Shown here one piece after another: positions 44,695-54,491 of a stretch of 64,000 bases of DNA. Both the position numbers and the translations under genes were made by a program. Under the pieces are notes generated by a model that saw only the letters and a list, made by a program, of their open reading frames with translations, ran no database searches and was not told where the DNA came from. This DNA is from Hyphomicrobiales bacterium. GTDB taxonomy: Bacteria; Pseudomonadota; Alphaproteobacteria; Rhizobiales; Rhizobiaceae. The DNA lies in NCBI GenBank assembly GCA_900472485.1, contig UCII01000034.1:124001-188000 (forward strand). The letters run 5' to 3'. Position 1 is the first letter of the stretch, and every line of letters begins with the position of its first letter.

Positions 44695-46142
44695 CAGCCA
44701 CGATCCTTGTCGCCGATGACGATGCGGCCATCCGCACCGTGCTCAACCAGGCTTTGAGCCGCGCGGGTTACGATGTCCGCATCACGTCGAACGCCGCCAC
44801 GCTCTGGCGTTGGGTTTCGGCCGGCGAAGGCGACCTTGTCGTAACCGACGTCGTAATGCCCGACGAAAACGCATTTGACCTGCTGCCGCGCATCAAGAAG
44901 GCGAGACCGGATCTGCCTGTTCTGGTCATGAGCGCGCAGAACACCTTCATGACGGCGATCAAGGCATCGGAAAAGGGCGCTTACGACTATCTCCCGAAGC
45001 CGTTCGACCTGACCGAGCTGATCGCCATCGTCGGTCGCGCTCTGTCCGAACCGAAGCGTAAGCCGGCAAAGATCGATGACGACATGCAGGACGGCATGCC
45101 GCTTGTCGGCCGGTCCGCCGCCATGCAGGAAATCTACCGCGTGCTCGCGCGCCTGATGCAGACCGACTTGACGCTGATGATCACCGGTGAATCCGGTACC
45201 GGCAAGGAGCTGGTGGCCCGCGCTCTGCATGATTATGGCAAGCGCCGCAACGGTCCCTTTGTGGCCATCAACATGGCGGCCATCCCGCGCGACCTGATCG
45301 AATCCGAACTGTTTGGCCACGAAAAGGGCGCCTTCACCGGCGCGCAGACCCGCTCAACCGGACGTTTCGAGCAGGCCGAAGGCGGCACGCTGTTCCTCGA
45401 CGAAATTGGCGATATGCCGATGGATGCGCAGACGCGCCTGCTGCGCGTGCTGCAGCAGGGCGAATACACCACCGTCGGCGGCCGCACCCCGATCCGCACC
45501 GATGTCCGCATCGTCGCCGCCACCAACAAGGATCTGAAGCAGGCCATCAATCAGGGCCTGTTCCGCGAGGATCTCTATTACCGCCTCAACGTCGTGCCGC
45601 TGCGCCTGCCACCGCTGCGCGATCGCGCCGAGGATATTCCCGATCTGGTGCGTCATTTCATCCAGCAGGCTGAAAAAGAGGGGCTGGGTTCCAAGCGTTT
45701 CGACCAGGAAGCGCTCGAGCTGATGAAGGCCTATCCATGGCCAGGTAACGTCCGCGAGCTCGAAAATCTCATCCGCCGCCTTATGGCGCTCTATCCGCAG
45801 GATGTCATTACCAAGGAGATCATCGACGCGGAATTGCGCGCCGATGTGCCTGACAGCCCGATCGAGAAAGGCCCGGTTCGCACCGGTACGATGACCATCG
45901 CCCAGGCGGTGGAAGAGAATATGCGGACCTATTTTGCCGGCTTCGGCGAAAATCTGCCGCCGCCAGGCCTCTACGATCGCGTGTTGACCGAAATGGAATA
46001 CCCGTTGATTCTCGCCGCACTGACTGCCACACGCGGCAATCAGATCAAGGCGGCCGATCTTTTGGGCCTAAATCGTAATACGTTGCGCAAAAAGATCAGA
46101 GAACTGGGTGTTTCGGTTTACAGAAGCTCCCGTACGGCTTGA
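44691..46142 (+). CDS. ntrC: Nitrogen regulation response regulator NtrC
   Basis: Sigma54-dependent activator of nitrogen-scavenging genes. The 483-residue product has a receiver domain with phospho-acceptor Asp53 (LVVTDVVMPDEN), an AAA+ domain with Walker A GESGTGKE, the sigma54-contacting GAFTGA at 213-218, GTLFLDEIGDMP, and a Fis-type helix-turn-helix at the C-terminus (GNQIKAADLLGLNRNTLRKKIREL). It overlaps ntrB by 4 bases. A 278-bp gap separates it from ntrY, in which I recognise no site. Confidence 0.98.
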   Translation: MTATILVADDDAAIRTVLNQALSRAGYDVRITSNAATLWRWVSAGEGDLVVTDVVMPDENAFDLLPRIKKARPDLPVLVMSAQNTFMTAIKASEKGAYDYLPKPFDLTELIAIVGRALSEPKRKPAKIDDDMQDGMPLVGRSAAMQEIYRVLARLMQTDLTLMITGESGTGKELVARALHDYGKRRNGPFVAINMAAIPRDLIESELFGHEKGAFTGAQTRSTGRFEQAEGGTLFLDEIGDMPMDAQTRLLRVLQQGEYTTVGGRTPIRTDVRIVAATNKDLKQAINQGLFREDLYYRLNVVPLRLPPLRDRAEDIPDLVRHFIQQAEKEGLGSKRFDQEALELMKAYPWPGNVRELENLIRRLMALYPQDVITKEIIDAELRADVPDSPIEKGPVRTGTMTIAQAVEENMRTYFAGFGENLPPPGLYDRVLTEMEYPLILAALTATRGNQIKAADLLGLNRNTLRKKIRELGVSVYRSSRTA

Positions 46143-46420
46143 CAATGTAATCCGATGCGTTGCATTTTCGCCACAATGCGTTGCTTAAAGGTCACGCAGC
46201 AGATTCGTCGTTTTTGCGGTGGCGATTCATCTGGCCCACTCTCTTCAGAACGAGAGTTCGTCTGATTTTTCAAGTTGTTGCAAAAGTGACGTGAAGTAAA
46301 GGTTTCGCTTCTATGCGAAACCGGACGACAGTTCCCGCCTCTGCCTGTCGCTCGCATCGATGCCCATAGTGGCCGTGCGATTCGACCAGGGCGCCGACCG
46401 TCGCTCGGGCGTGGAGATTG

Positions 46421-48700
46421 ATGGGAATGATGCAGGACGCGGTGTCGCCGGCGGCGAGCGACGAGACGGTTGTCAAGGTGACGGACCGTCGTGCTTCCTT
46501 TGCCCTACCTGGTCTGATCCTGGCCGGCGGCGCGCTTTTGTGCGCCATCGCGACCCTGCTGATGCTTCTCGGGCTGACGCCAGTCGCCCCGACATCCTCC
46601 GTCGTTTTCACCTCGGTCGTTATCAATGGACTTTTCGTCCTGGGGCTGATTGCTCTTATCGCTCGTGAAGTGGCGCGGCTGATGAAGGCGCGCAGCCGTG
46701 GTCGTGCGGCAGCCCGCCTGCATATCCGCATCGTCGTTCTCTTCTCGATCGTCGCGATCACGCCAGCCATTCTCGTCGCCATCGTTGCCAGCCTGACGCT
46801 CAATGTCGGCCTGGATCGCTGGTTCGGCGTGCGCACGCAGCAGATCATCAGCTCCTCGCAGAACGTCGCGCAAGCCTATCTGATGGAGAATGCGAGCTAC
46901 CTGCAGGGTCAGACCGTGTCGATGGCAAACGATCTGGAGCGTAACCGTTCGCTCTTCAATCTCGATCGCACCGGCTTTGCCGACTTGATGACCCGTCAGG
47001 CACGCGGGCGCGGCTTGCTGGGTGCATTTCTCGTGCGCCGCGACGGCAGCGCCATTGTCCAAGCCGAGATCAAGACCGAACGCCCGCTGCCGGCCATTCC
47101 AAAAGACGCGCTTGATTCTTCGGCCAACGGGCAACCGACTCTCATTCCGCCTGGCGTAACCAATCTTGTCGGCGCGGTCATCAAGCTCGATGAAATACCC
47201 GGCGCGTTCCTCTACACCGTTCGCGCGGTCGATCCGCGCGTCATGAATGCTATGCGGATGGTGGAGGACAACACCGTCGAGTACAAGGCGATGGAAGAAG
47301 GGCGCATGTCGCTTCAGATCGCCTTTGCCGTTCTCTATATCGGCTTTGCTCTGATCGTGCTTTTGGCGGCAATCTGGACCGCTATCGCGATCGCTGATCG
47401 CATCGTCAGGCCCATCCGTCTCCTCATCAGTGCTGCGGATAACGTTGCTTCGGGGAACATGAACGTGCTGGTGCCGGTACGCTCGGCTGACGGCGACGTC
47501 GGCAGCCTGTCGCGCACCTTCAACAAGATGATCTCGGAAATTCGCACGCAGCGCGATGAAATCCTTGAAGCGAAGGACGAGGTCGATGACCGCCGCCGCT
47601 TCATCGAAGCTGTGCTTTCGGGTGTGACGGCGGCCGTGATCGGTGTCGAGCACGATCGGCGCATCACCATCGTCAACACCTCGGCCGAAGACCTGCTGAC
47701 GCTCAAGAGTGACGAGCTCATCGGCAAGAATCTGTCTGATATCTCGCCAGAGGTCGACCAAGTCGTGACGGAAGCGACGACGCGCCATCGCAGCGATTTC
47801 CGCAAGCAGATCAGCCTTGTTCGCGGCGGAACGGTACGCACGCTCAGCGTTCAGGTAACGCGCGAGGAATCGCGCGACGCCAATGAATCCTATGTGATCA
47901 CGCTGGACGATATCACCGATCTGGTCATTGCGCAGCGCTCGACCGCCTGGGCTGATGTCGCGCGCCGCATTGCCCATGAGATCAAGAACCCGCTGACGCC
48001 CATTCAGCTGTCGGCCGAGCGTATCCGCCGCCGTTTCGGCAAGAATATCGCCGATGCCGACCGCCCGGTCTTCGACCAGTGCACGGATACGATCATCCGG
48101 CAGGTAGGCGATATCGGCCGCATGGTCGACGAGTTCTCCTCCTTTGCCCGCATGCCGAAGCCGACCATGGAGCCGACCGATCTGCGCGATATTCTGCGCG
48201 ACGCCGTGTTCCTGCGCGAAATGGGCAATACACATGTCCAGTTCGGGCGTGAGCTTGGCGACGAACGGCTCGAGGGCATGTTCGATGCGCGAATGCTCGG
48301 CCAGGCCTTCGGCAATCTCATCAAGAATGCCGTCGAGGCAATTGAAGGCGTACCGAGCGACCAAGCTCGCGAACAGCCAAAGATCCTCGTCCGCTCGTCG
48401 CTCGATCCGGATCGCGATCGCTTCACTGTCGACGTCATTGACAATGGCCGCGGTCTGCCAGTCGAGAACCGGCACAGCATTCTCGAACCGTACATGACGA
48501 TGCGCGAGAAGGGCACGGGCCTTGGCCTCGCCATCGTCAAGAAGATCATTGAAGACCATGGCGGGCAGATCGAACTCCACGACGCGCCCGCCGATTTCGA
48601 CCAGGGCAGGGGGGCCATGATCCGCGTGCATCTGCCGCGCCGTGAGCAAGCCGCCGTCGCCCATACGGAAAATGACAAGGAAAGCGTCTATGGCATCTGA
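46421..48700 (+). CDS. ntrY: Sensor histidine kinase NtrY
   Basis: Membrane kinase partner of NtrX. The 759-residue product has two N-terminal membrane helices (about 30-85) and a third (about 105-130), a periplasmic region, a fourth helix near 305-330, a HAMP domain (RIVRPIRLLISAADNVASGN), a PAS domain (about 395-500), H-box RRIAHEIKNPLTPIQLSAERI with His519, and an ATPase domain (NLIKNAVEAI, MREKGTGLGLAIVKKI). ATG 46421 follows GTGGAG. It overlaps ntrX by 11 bases. In other alphaproteobacteria NtrYX responds to redox, nitrate and nitrogen status. Confidence 0.96.
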   Translation: MGMMQDAVSPAASDETVVKVTDRRASFALPGLILAGGALLCAIATLLMLLGLTPVAPTSSVVFTSVVINGLFVLGLIALIAREVARLMKARSRGRAAARLHIRIVVLFSIVAITPAILVAIVASLTLNVGLDRWFGVRTQQIISSSQNVAQAYLMENASYLQGQTVSMANDLERNRSLFNLDRTGFADLMTRQARGRGLLGAFLVRRDGSAIVQAEIKTERPLPAIPKDALDSSANGQPTLIPPGVTNLVGAVIKLDEIPGAFLYTVRAVDPRVMNAMRMVEDNTVEYKAMEEGRMSLQIAFAVLYIGFALIVLLAAIWTAIAIADRIVRPIRLLISAADNVASGNMNVLVPVRSADGDVGSLSRTFNKMISEIRTQRDEILEAKDEVDDRRRFIEAVLSGVTAAVIGVEHDRRITIVNTSAEDLLTLKSDELIGKNLSDISPEVDQVVTEATTRHRSDFRKQISLVRGGTVRTLSVQVTREESRDANESYVITLDDITDLVIAQRSTAWADVARRIAHEIKNPLTPIQLSAERIRRRFGKNIADADRPVFDQCTDTIIRQVGDIGRMVDEFSSFARMPKPTMEPTDLRDILRDAVFLREMGNTHVQFGRELGDERLEGMFDARMLGQAFGNLIKNAVEAIEGVPSDQAREQPKILVRSSLDPDRDRFTVDVIDNGRGLPVENRHSILEPYMTMREKGTGLGLAIVKKIIEDHGGQIELHDAPADFDQGRGAMIRVHLPRREQAAVAHTENDKESVYGI

Positions 48701-50054
48701 TATTCTCGTAGTCGACGACGAGGAAGACATTCGCGAAATCGTTTCGGGAATTCTTTCGGATGAGGGGCACGAAACCCGCACCGCGCATGACAGCGACAGC
48801 GCGCTCGCCGCGATTTCCGATCGTGCGCCGCGGCTGATCTTTCTCGATATCTGGATGCAGGGCAGCAAGCTCGACGGTCTGGCGCTATTGGATGAGATCA
48901 AGGCGCGCCATCCGGAGCTGCCCGTGGTTATGATTTCGGGTCATGGCAATATCGAAACGGCTGTCTCCGCCATCAAGCGTGGTGCTTTCGATTTCATCGA
49001 AAAGCCGTTCAAGGCCGATCGCCTCATCCTGATCGCCGAGCGCGCATTGGAAAATTCCAAGCTGAAGCGCGAAGTCTCGGAGCTGAAGCGCCGCACCGGC
49101 GACGCCGTGGAATTGATCGGCACGTCGGTTGCCGTGTCGCAGCTGCGCCAGACGATCGACAAGGTATCGCCGACCAACAGCCGTATCATGATCTTCGGTC
49201 CGTCGGGCTCCGGCAAGGAGCTCGTGGCCCGGATGATCCACAAGAAGTCGACCCGCGCCAATGGCCCTTTCGTGGCGCTGAATGCAGCGACGATCACGCC
49301 AGAGCGCATGGAAATCGCCCTGTTCGGTACCGAAGGCTCGCCAGGGCAGGCGCGCAAGATCGGTGCTCTGGAAGAGGCCCATCGCGGCATCCTCTATCTC
49401 GACGAAGTCGGCGAAATGCCGCGCGAGACTCAGAACAAGATCCTGCGCGTGCTCGTCGACCAGCAGTTCGAGCGCGTCGGCGGTTCCAAGCGCGTCAAGG
49501 TGGATGTGCGCATCATCTCCTCCACGGCCTATAATCTCGAAAGCCGCATTGCCGAGGGCCTGTTCCGCGAGGATCTCTATCACCGTCTCGCCGTCGTGCC
49601 CGTGCGCGTGCCGGCCCTTGCCGAGCGCCGCGAAGATATCCCCTTCCTCGTGGATCAGCTGATGCGCCAGATTTCGGAGCAGGCGGGCATCCGGCCGCGC
49701 CGGATCGGTGACGACGCCATGGCGGTGCTGCAGGCGCATGACTGGCCCGGCAATATCCGCCAGCTGCGCAACAATATCGAGCGGTTGATGATCCTGGCAC
49801 GCTCTGACGGCGCAGAAACGCCGATCACGGCGGAAATGCTGCCGACCGACCTCGGCGATATGCTGCCAAAGGTCTCCGCCAAGAACGATTATCACATCAT
49901 GACATTGCCGCTGCGCGAAGCGCGCGAAATGTTCGAGCGCGATTATCTCATCGCTCAGATCAACCGTTTCGGTGGCAATATCTCGCGCACCGCGGAATTT
50001 GTAGGCATGGAGCGTTCGGCGCTGCATCGCAAGCTGAAGTCGTTGGGCGTCTGA
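48690..50054 (+). CDS. ntrX: Nitrogen assimilation response regulator NtrX
   Basis: 454-residue NtrC-family regulator: receiver domain with Asp53 (LIFLDIWMQGS), AAA+ domain with Walker A GPSGSGKE at 170-177, and a C-terminal Fis-type helix-turn-helix (GGNISRTAEFVGMERSALHRKLKSLG). The segment that carries GAFTGA in NtrC is instead GTEGSPGQARKIGALEEA (about 213-230), so sigma54 contact is unlikely. The start lies inside ntrY. NtrX proteins of Brucella and relatives also lack GAFTGA. An aminotransferase gene follows 49 bases later. Confidence 0.96.
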   Translation: MASDILVVDDEEDIREIVSGILSDEGHETRTAHDSDSALAAISDRAPRLIFLDIWMQGSKLDGLALLDEIKARHPELPVVMISGHGNIETAVSAIKRGAFDFIEKPFKADRLILIAERALENSKLKREVSELKRRTGDAVELIGTSVAVSQLRQTIDKVSPTNSRIMIFGPSGSGKELVARMIHKKSTRANGPFVALNAATITPERMEIALFGTEGSPGQARKIGALEEAHRGILYLDEVGEMPRETQNKILRVLVDQQFERVGGSKRVKVDVRIISSTAYNLESRIAEGLFREDLYHRLAVVPVRVPALAERREDIPFLVDQLMRQISEQAGIRPRRIGDDAMAVLQAHDWPGNIRQLRNNIERLMILARSDGAETPITAEMLPTDLGDMLPKVSAKNDYHIMTLPLREAREMFERDYLIAQINRFGGNISRTAEFVGMERSALHRKLKSLGV

Positions 50055-50103
50055 TCGGCCGCCCGACATTTCGAACATCACAGAATTCGGATCAGGGGCT
50101 TTC

Positions 50104-50967
50104 ATGCCGAGAATAGCTTACGTCAACGGCCGCTACGTTAAGCACAGCGACGCCATGGTGCATATCGAGGATCGCGGCTATCAATTCGCCGATGGCGTCT
50201 ACGAGGTGTGCGAGGTTCGCCATGGCGTGATCGTCGACCTGACGCGCCATCTCGATCGACTCAACCGTTCGCTGGGCGAGCTGCGCATCGCCTGGCCGAT
50301 GACGCGCCAGGCATTGGTGCTGGTGATTCGCGAGACCTTGCGCCGCAATCACGTCCGCAACGGTCTGTTCTACCTGCAGGTTACTCGCGGCGTCGCCCGG
50401 CGCGATCACGTCTTTCCGCCTGATGGCACGCCGTCCTCGATCGTCGTCACTGCCAAGAGCACCGATCAGTCCGTGATTGCCAAGAAGAATGCCAATGGCA
50501 TCAAGGCGATCACCGTCCGCGACAATCGCTGGGATCGGGTGGATATCAAGTCGGTCGGCCTGCTTCCGAACGCCATGGCCCGCCAGCAGGCCAAGGAAGC
50601 CGGCGCGCAGGAGGCGATCTATATCGATCACAACGGCATGGTGAAGGAAGGCGCGGCGACCAACGTCTGGATCGTCGATCACGACGGGAATCTCGTCACC
50701 CGCCCGGCCGAACACGGCATCCTGCGCGGCATCACCCGCACCACGCTGATGGACGTTGCAGCCAAGCTCGATGTGACGATCGTCGAGCGATTCTTCTCGG
50801 TCGAAGAGATGATGAAGGCCCGCGAAGTCTTCATCACGGCGGCGACAAGTATCTGTTTTCCGGTCGTTTCTATCGATGGAGAGACGATAGCGAACGGTCA
50901 TCCAGGCAGCATGTCACAGAAAATTCGTGAAGCCTTTTTCGACGTTGCGGAAAAGACTGCGATTTGA
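50104..50967 (+). CDS. dat: D-amino acid aminotransferase (class IV PLP enzyme)
   Basis: 287-residue fold-type IV aminotransferase. Lys149 in DIKSVGLLPN is the PLP Schiff-base residue, equivalent to the active Lys in Bacillus D-amino acid transaminase, and Glu182 in MVKEGAATNVWIV binds the pyridine nitrogen. The opening VNGRYVKHSDAMVHIEDRGYQFADGVYEV is typical of D-alanine transaminases (quoted by family resemblance), which supply D-glutamate or D-alanine. ntrX-dat-hfq-hflX-mazG is a familiar order in Rhizobiales. Confidence 0.88.
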   Translation: MPRIAYVNGRYVKHSDAMVHIEDRGYQFADGVYEVCEVRHGVIVDLTRHLDRLNRSLGELRIAWPMTRQALVLVIRETLRRNHVRNGLFYLQVTRGVARRDHVFPPDGTPSSIVVTAKSTDQSVIAKKNANGIKAITVRDNRWDRVDIKSVGLLPNAMARQQAKEAGAQEAIYIDHNGMVKEGAATNVWIVDHDGNLVTRPAEHGILRGITRTTLMDVAAKLDVTIVERFFSVEEMMKAREVFITAATSICFPVVSIDGETIANGHPGSMSQKIREAFFDVAEKTAI

Positions 50968-51074
50968 TACCAACATTCGCTGGGGGGAGAGAATGAGGGT
51001 ATCTCCCGTCCGGGACCTCTGTATACCATGACATTCAACCGGCTCAGGCCGGCAAAAAAGAAAGAAGCGGCGCG

Positions 51075-51317
51075 ATGGCGGAACGTTCTCAGAACTTGCA
51101 GGACTTGTTTCTCAATACTGTTCGCAAGCAAAAGATTTCACTCACAATTTTCTTGATTAACGGCGTGAAGCTCACAGGTGTCGTAACCTCATTCGACAAT
51201 TTCTGCGTCCTGCTCCGCCGCGATGGCCATTCGCAGCTCGTCTACAAGCATGCAATCTCGACGATCATGCCGGGTCAGCCGATGCAGATGTTCGAGAGCG
51301 AAGAAGCCGCATCCTAA
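51075..51317 (+). CDS. hfq: RNA chaperone Hfq
   Basis: Hexameric Sm-like protein that pairs small RNAs with mRNAs. The 80-residue product has Sm1 ([39 protein letters not shown], partly quoted from the family core) and the Sm2 [10 protein letters not shown] motif with the KH pair of the proximal RNA site. It has only a very short acidic tail, as usual in alphaproteobacteria. hflX follows in the same reading frame after 26 sense codons. Confidence 0.97.
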
Positions 51318-51395
51318 CCGGGACTTGCCGTTATCACGACACGCGATACCAAAAATGATTCCCTCATCCCGGAGACCGTAAAACACCGGGATGAC

Positions 51396-52730
51396 ATGCG
51401 CGCCGTTGTCGTCGTGCCTGTGCTGAAACAGGCACGCTCCGCGCGTTCCGCTCAAGCCGACAGTGCCATCTCCGTTTCACGCCCGCCCGAAAGCCGGTTG
51501 GAAGAGGCCAAGGGTCTCGCGCTGGCCATCGATCTCGATGTCGTCAACGGCTCCATCGTGCCGATCAACGACCCGCGGCCGGCAACTCTGCTCGGCACCG
51601 GCAAGATCGAAGAAATCCTTGCGCTTCTCGATGAGTTCAACGCCGGGCTCGTCATCGTCGATCATCCCCTGACGCCCGTTCAGCAGCGTAACCTTGAGAA
51701 GGCATGGAACGCCAAGGTCATCGACCGTACCGGCCTTATCCTCGAAATCTTCGGCCGCCGCGCTTCCACCAAGGAAGGCACGCTGCAGGTCGAGCTGGCG
51801 CATCTGAACTATCAGAAGGGCCGGTTGGTTCGAAGCTGGACCCACCTTGAACGCCAGCGCGGCGGCGCCGGCTTCATGGGCGGCCCGGGTGAAACCCAGA
51901 TCGAAGCCGACCGTCGCATGCTGCAGGAGCGGATCATCCGGCTGGAGCGTGAGCTGGAACAGGTCGTTCGCACCCGGCAGCTTCATCGCGCCAAGCGAAA
52001 GAAGGTGCCGCATCCGATCGTGGCTCTCGTTGGCTACACCAATGCCGGTAAATCGACGCTGTTCAACCGCATCACCGGCGCCGGCGTTCTGGCGGAAGAC
52101 ATGCTCTTTGCGACGCTCGATCCGACGTTGCGTCGCATGAAGCTGCCGCATGGCCGCACTGTTATCCTCTCAGATACCGTCGGTTTCATTTCTGACCTTC
52201 CGACTCACCTGGTGGCCGCCTTCCGCGCGACGCTGGAAGAGGTGCTGGAAGCCGACCTGATCCTGCATGTCCGCGATCTCTCCGATGACGACAATCAGGC
52301 CCAGAGCGCTGACGTCATGCGCATTCTCGGCGATCTCGGCATCGGCGAAGCTGAAGGCGCCAAGCGCATCCTCGAGGTCTGGAACAAGATCGACCGCCTG
52401 GAGCCGGAAGCGCATGACGCCATCGTCCAGAAGGCTTCGACAACAGAAAACGTCATTGCCGTCTCGGCGATATCAGGCGAGGGCGTCGATCGTTTGATGG
52501 ACGAAATCAGCCGACGTCTTTCCGGCGTGTTGACGGAAACGACGATTACACTGCCGGTGGAAAAGCTGGCACTGCTGCCCTGGCTTTACAATCATGCTGT
52601 CGTCGACAACCGCGAGGATAATGAGGACGGGACGGTGACGCTCGATGTTCGCCTGACCGAGACCGAGGCGGCTGAATTGGAGCGGCGCATGGGCAACGGC
52701 CCGAAGCCGCAACGCGAAGACTGGGAATAG
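51396..52730 (+). CDS. hflX: GTPase HflX
   Basis: Ribosome-associated GTPase that rescues or splits stalled ribosomes. The 444-residue product has the HflX N-domain (TLLGTGKIEEILAL, LEIFGRRASTKEGTLQVELAHLNYQKGRLVR in part), the GGPGETQIEADRR motif, and the G-domain with G1 GYTNAGKST from residue 213, G3 DTVGFI and G4 NKID. ATG 51396 is the only standard start; the frame stays open to the hfq stop without another start codon. It is convergent to mazG, 7 bases apart. Confidence 0.95.
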   Translation: MRAVVVVPVLKQARSARSAQADSAISVSRPPESRLEEAKGLALAIDLDVVNGSIVPINDPRPATLLGTGKIEEILALLDEFNAGLVIVDHPLTPVQQRNLEKAWNAKVIDRTGLILEIFGRRASTKEGTLQVELAHLNYQKGRLVRSWTHLERQRGGAGFMGGPGETQIEADRRMLQERIIRLERELEQVVRTRQLHRAKRKKVPHPIVALVGYTNAGKSTLFNRITGAGVLAEDMLFATLDPTLRRMKLPHGRTVILSDTVGFISDLPTHLVAAFRATLEEVLEADLILHVRDLSDDDNQAQSADVMRILGDLGIGEAEGAKRILEVWNKIDRLEPEAHDAIVQKASTTENVIAVSAISGEGVDRLMDEISRRLSGVLTETTITLPVEKLALLPWLYNHAVVDNREDNEDGTVTLDVRLTETEAAELERRMGNGPKPQREDWE

Positions 52731-52737
52731 GTGGGCT

Positions 52738-53586
52738 TTACGCCGACTTGACGCCTGCCAGCTGCCGCTCGATGGCTTTTGCTGACTGCCAGATTTCTTC
52801 CATCCGCTCCAGCGAGGCGCCCTCCAGCGTCTCGCCTTCAGCTTCCAGCGTCGTTTCGATGTGATGGAAGCGGCGGCGGAACTTGGTGTTCGTGCCGCGC
52901 AGGGCTTGCTCCGGATTCGTGTTCACATGCCGGCCGATATTGACGACGGCGAAGATCAGATCGCCGAGTTCGTCGCTGACCTTGGCCTTGTCGCCGCTTG
53001 CAAGCGCTGCCCGCAATTCGCCGATCTCCTCCTCGATCTTGTCGAGGATCGGCTCCGGCGCCGACCAATCGAAGCCGACCTTGGCGGCGCGCTCCTGCAG
53101 TTTCAAGGCTTCGGTCAGAGCAGGGAAAGTCCGCTGCACCGAACCCAGGAAACCGGCCTTGAAATCTTCGGTGATGCCGCTCGTGGCGCGGCGTTCGGCG
53201 CGTTCCCGCTTCTCCTCGGCCTTGATCCGGTCCCATTGCAGCGTCACCGCGTCTTCGGTCTTGGCATCGGAGACGGCAAAGACATGCGGATGGCGGCGGA
53301 TCATCTTGCGGGTGATGGCGTGCACGACATCACCGAAGGAAAATGCGCCGGCCTCCTCGGCGATCCGCGCATGGAAGACGACCTGCAGCAGGAGATCGCC
53401 GAGCTCGTCGCAGAGATCGTCGTTATCCTTGCGCTCTATCGCGTCGGCCACTTCATAGGCCTCCTCGATCGTATAGGGCTTGATGGTTTCAAAGGTCTGG
53501 ACGATGTCCCAAGGGCAGCCGCTCTCCGGGTTTCGCAGCGCCGCCATGATATCGATCAGGCCGGAAATGTCTCGCGATGCTTCCAT
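52738..53586 (-). CDS. mazG: Nucleoside triphosphate pyrophosphohydrolase MazG
   Basis: Hydrolyses nucleoside triphosphates to monophosphates, clearing aberrant nucleotides. The 282-residue product has two MazG domains: the first with CPWDIVQTFETIKPYTIEEAYEVADAI and DELGDLLLQVVFHA (residues about 25-75), the second with EEEIGELRAAL and DELGDLIFAVVNIGRH (about 180-225). The paired EExxE and ExxD metal-binding motifs are intact in both. A nucleoside deaminase gene lies 22 bases upstream on the same strand, so the two may form a nucleotide-salvage or sanitation unit. Confidence 0.95.
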   Translation of the reverse strand: MEASRDISGLIDIMAALRNPESGCPWDIVQTFETIKPYTIEEAYEVADAIERKDNDDLCDELGDLLLQVVFHARIAEEAGAFSFGDVVHAITRKMIRRHPHVFAVSDAKTEDAVTLQWDRIKAEEKRERAERRATSGITEDFKAGFLGSVQRTFPALTEALKLQERAAKVGFDWSAPEPILDKIEEEIGELRAALASGDKAKVSDELGDLIFAVVNIGRHVNTNPEQALRGTNTKFRRRFHHIETTLEAEGETLEGASLERMEEIWQSAKAIERQLAGVKSA

Positions 53587-53608
53587 CGTTGCCTCAAATT
53601 TTGTTCTG

Positions 53609-54196
53609 TCAGTTCAAAGGAATGTCGTTGCTGCTCTTCGACGCCTGGTAGTTTTCGGAGAGATCGGCATAGGCCTGCTTGATGCGCGCTGTCTGTTCCT
53701 TCAGCTCGCCTTTGCGTAGGTCCGCTTCCATCTCTACCAGGTCGGAAATGGCAAAGCTGTTCCAGAATGCGTTTCGACGGCGATAGCCACCCGGCTCCAG
53801 GCCGAAGACTTCTTTCAGGATCTTGAGATCATGCGGGATCGCAAAGGCATCCCGGGAATCTTCATGGCTGAAGAAATAGTAGAAATTGTCGAAACCGGCC
53901 CAGGTGATCGCCGACATGCACATGGTGCAGGGCTCATGAGTCGACAGAAAGATCAAGTCCTTGGTCGCGGGCTTCTCGCCGAGTTCGTAGAAGCGCTTCA
54001 GGGTGTGAACCTCGCCATGCCAGAGCGGGTTTTTCAGTTCATTGTTAGTTTCCGCGACGACGAGCGAGAGATCGGACTTGCGCAAGATGGCCGCGCCGAA
54101 AACCTTGTTACCGGCAGCGACGCCCTTGCGGGTCAGGGGCAGGATGTCATGCTCGACGACGTTGAGGAGGCGTGCAGCGATGCTATTGTCAGACAA
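53609..54196 (-). CDS. Nucleoside/cytidine deaminase family protein
   Basis: 195-residue zinc-dependent deaminase. The zinc site is visible as H60-x-E62 (LWHGEVHTL) and C90-x-x-C93 (HEPCTMCMSA). It lacks the CMP/dCMP-specific features I would expect for a named enzyme, so the substrate is open. No ATG fits; a TTG at 54196 is used because GGAG lies 8 bases upstream and it begins a protein-like N-terminus (SDNSIAARLLNVVEHD). The longer ORF to 54319 adds unlikely residues. Confidence 0.78.
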   Translation of the reverse strand: MSDNSIAARLLNVVEHDILPLTRKGVAAGNKVFGAAILRKSDLSLVVAETNNELKNPLWHGEVHTLKRFYELGEKPATKDLIFLSTHEPCTMCMSAITWAGFDNFYYFFSHEDSRDAFAIPHDLKILKEVFGLEPGGYRRRNAFWNSFAISDLVEMEADLRKGELKEQTARIKQAYADLSENYQASKSSNDIPLN

Positions 54197-54491
54197 GGGT
54201 TTTCTCCAACGATTTTCGCTGCAGTCTATCGGGGTTGCAAATGTCGCGGTATGCGTAAATAACTTAAAGACTGTGTTTGCCACAAGCAATAAAGCAGCTC
54301 GGCAACGGGGCCGAGTCACAAAAATCTATAGATTTTATAGGCTTATTGCGATCTGCTCGCCTGGTGAGTTTTGCTCAAATCCTTGACATGTCGAGCAAAA
54401 GAATACGCGCATGCATGGGCATTAGAATTTCTGTTTCTTCAATCTCTTGGCCGCAGGGGCGATATTCGCCAAATCTCGAAGTGGAATAGTG

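Noticed and set aside
46505..48901. 798-codon open frame on the minus strand opposite ntrY
   Set aside because: It mirrors the high-GC codon pattern of ntrY; the sequence is rich in His, Arg and Asp with no known motif, and ntrY is certain on the other strand.
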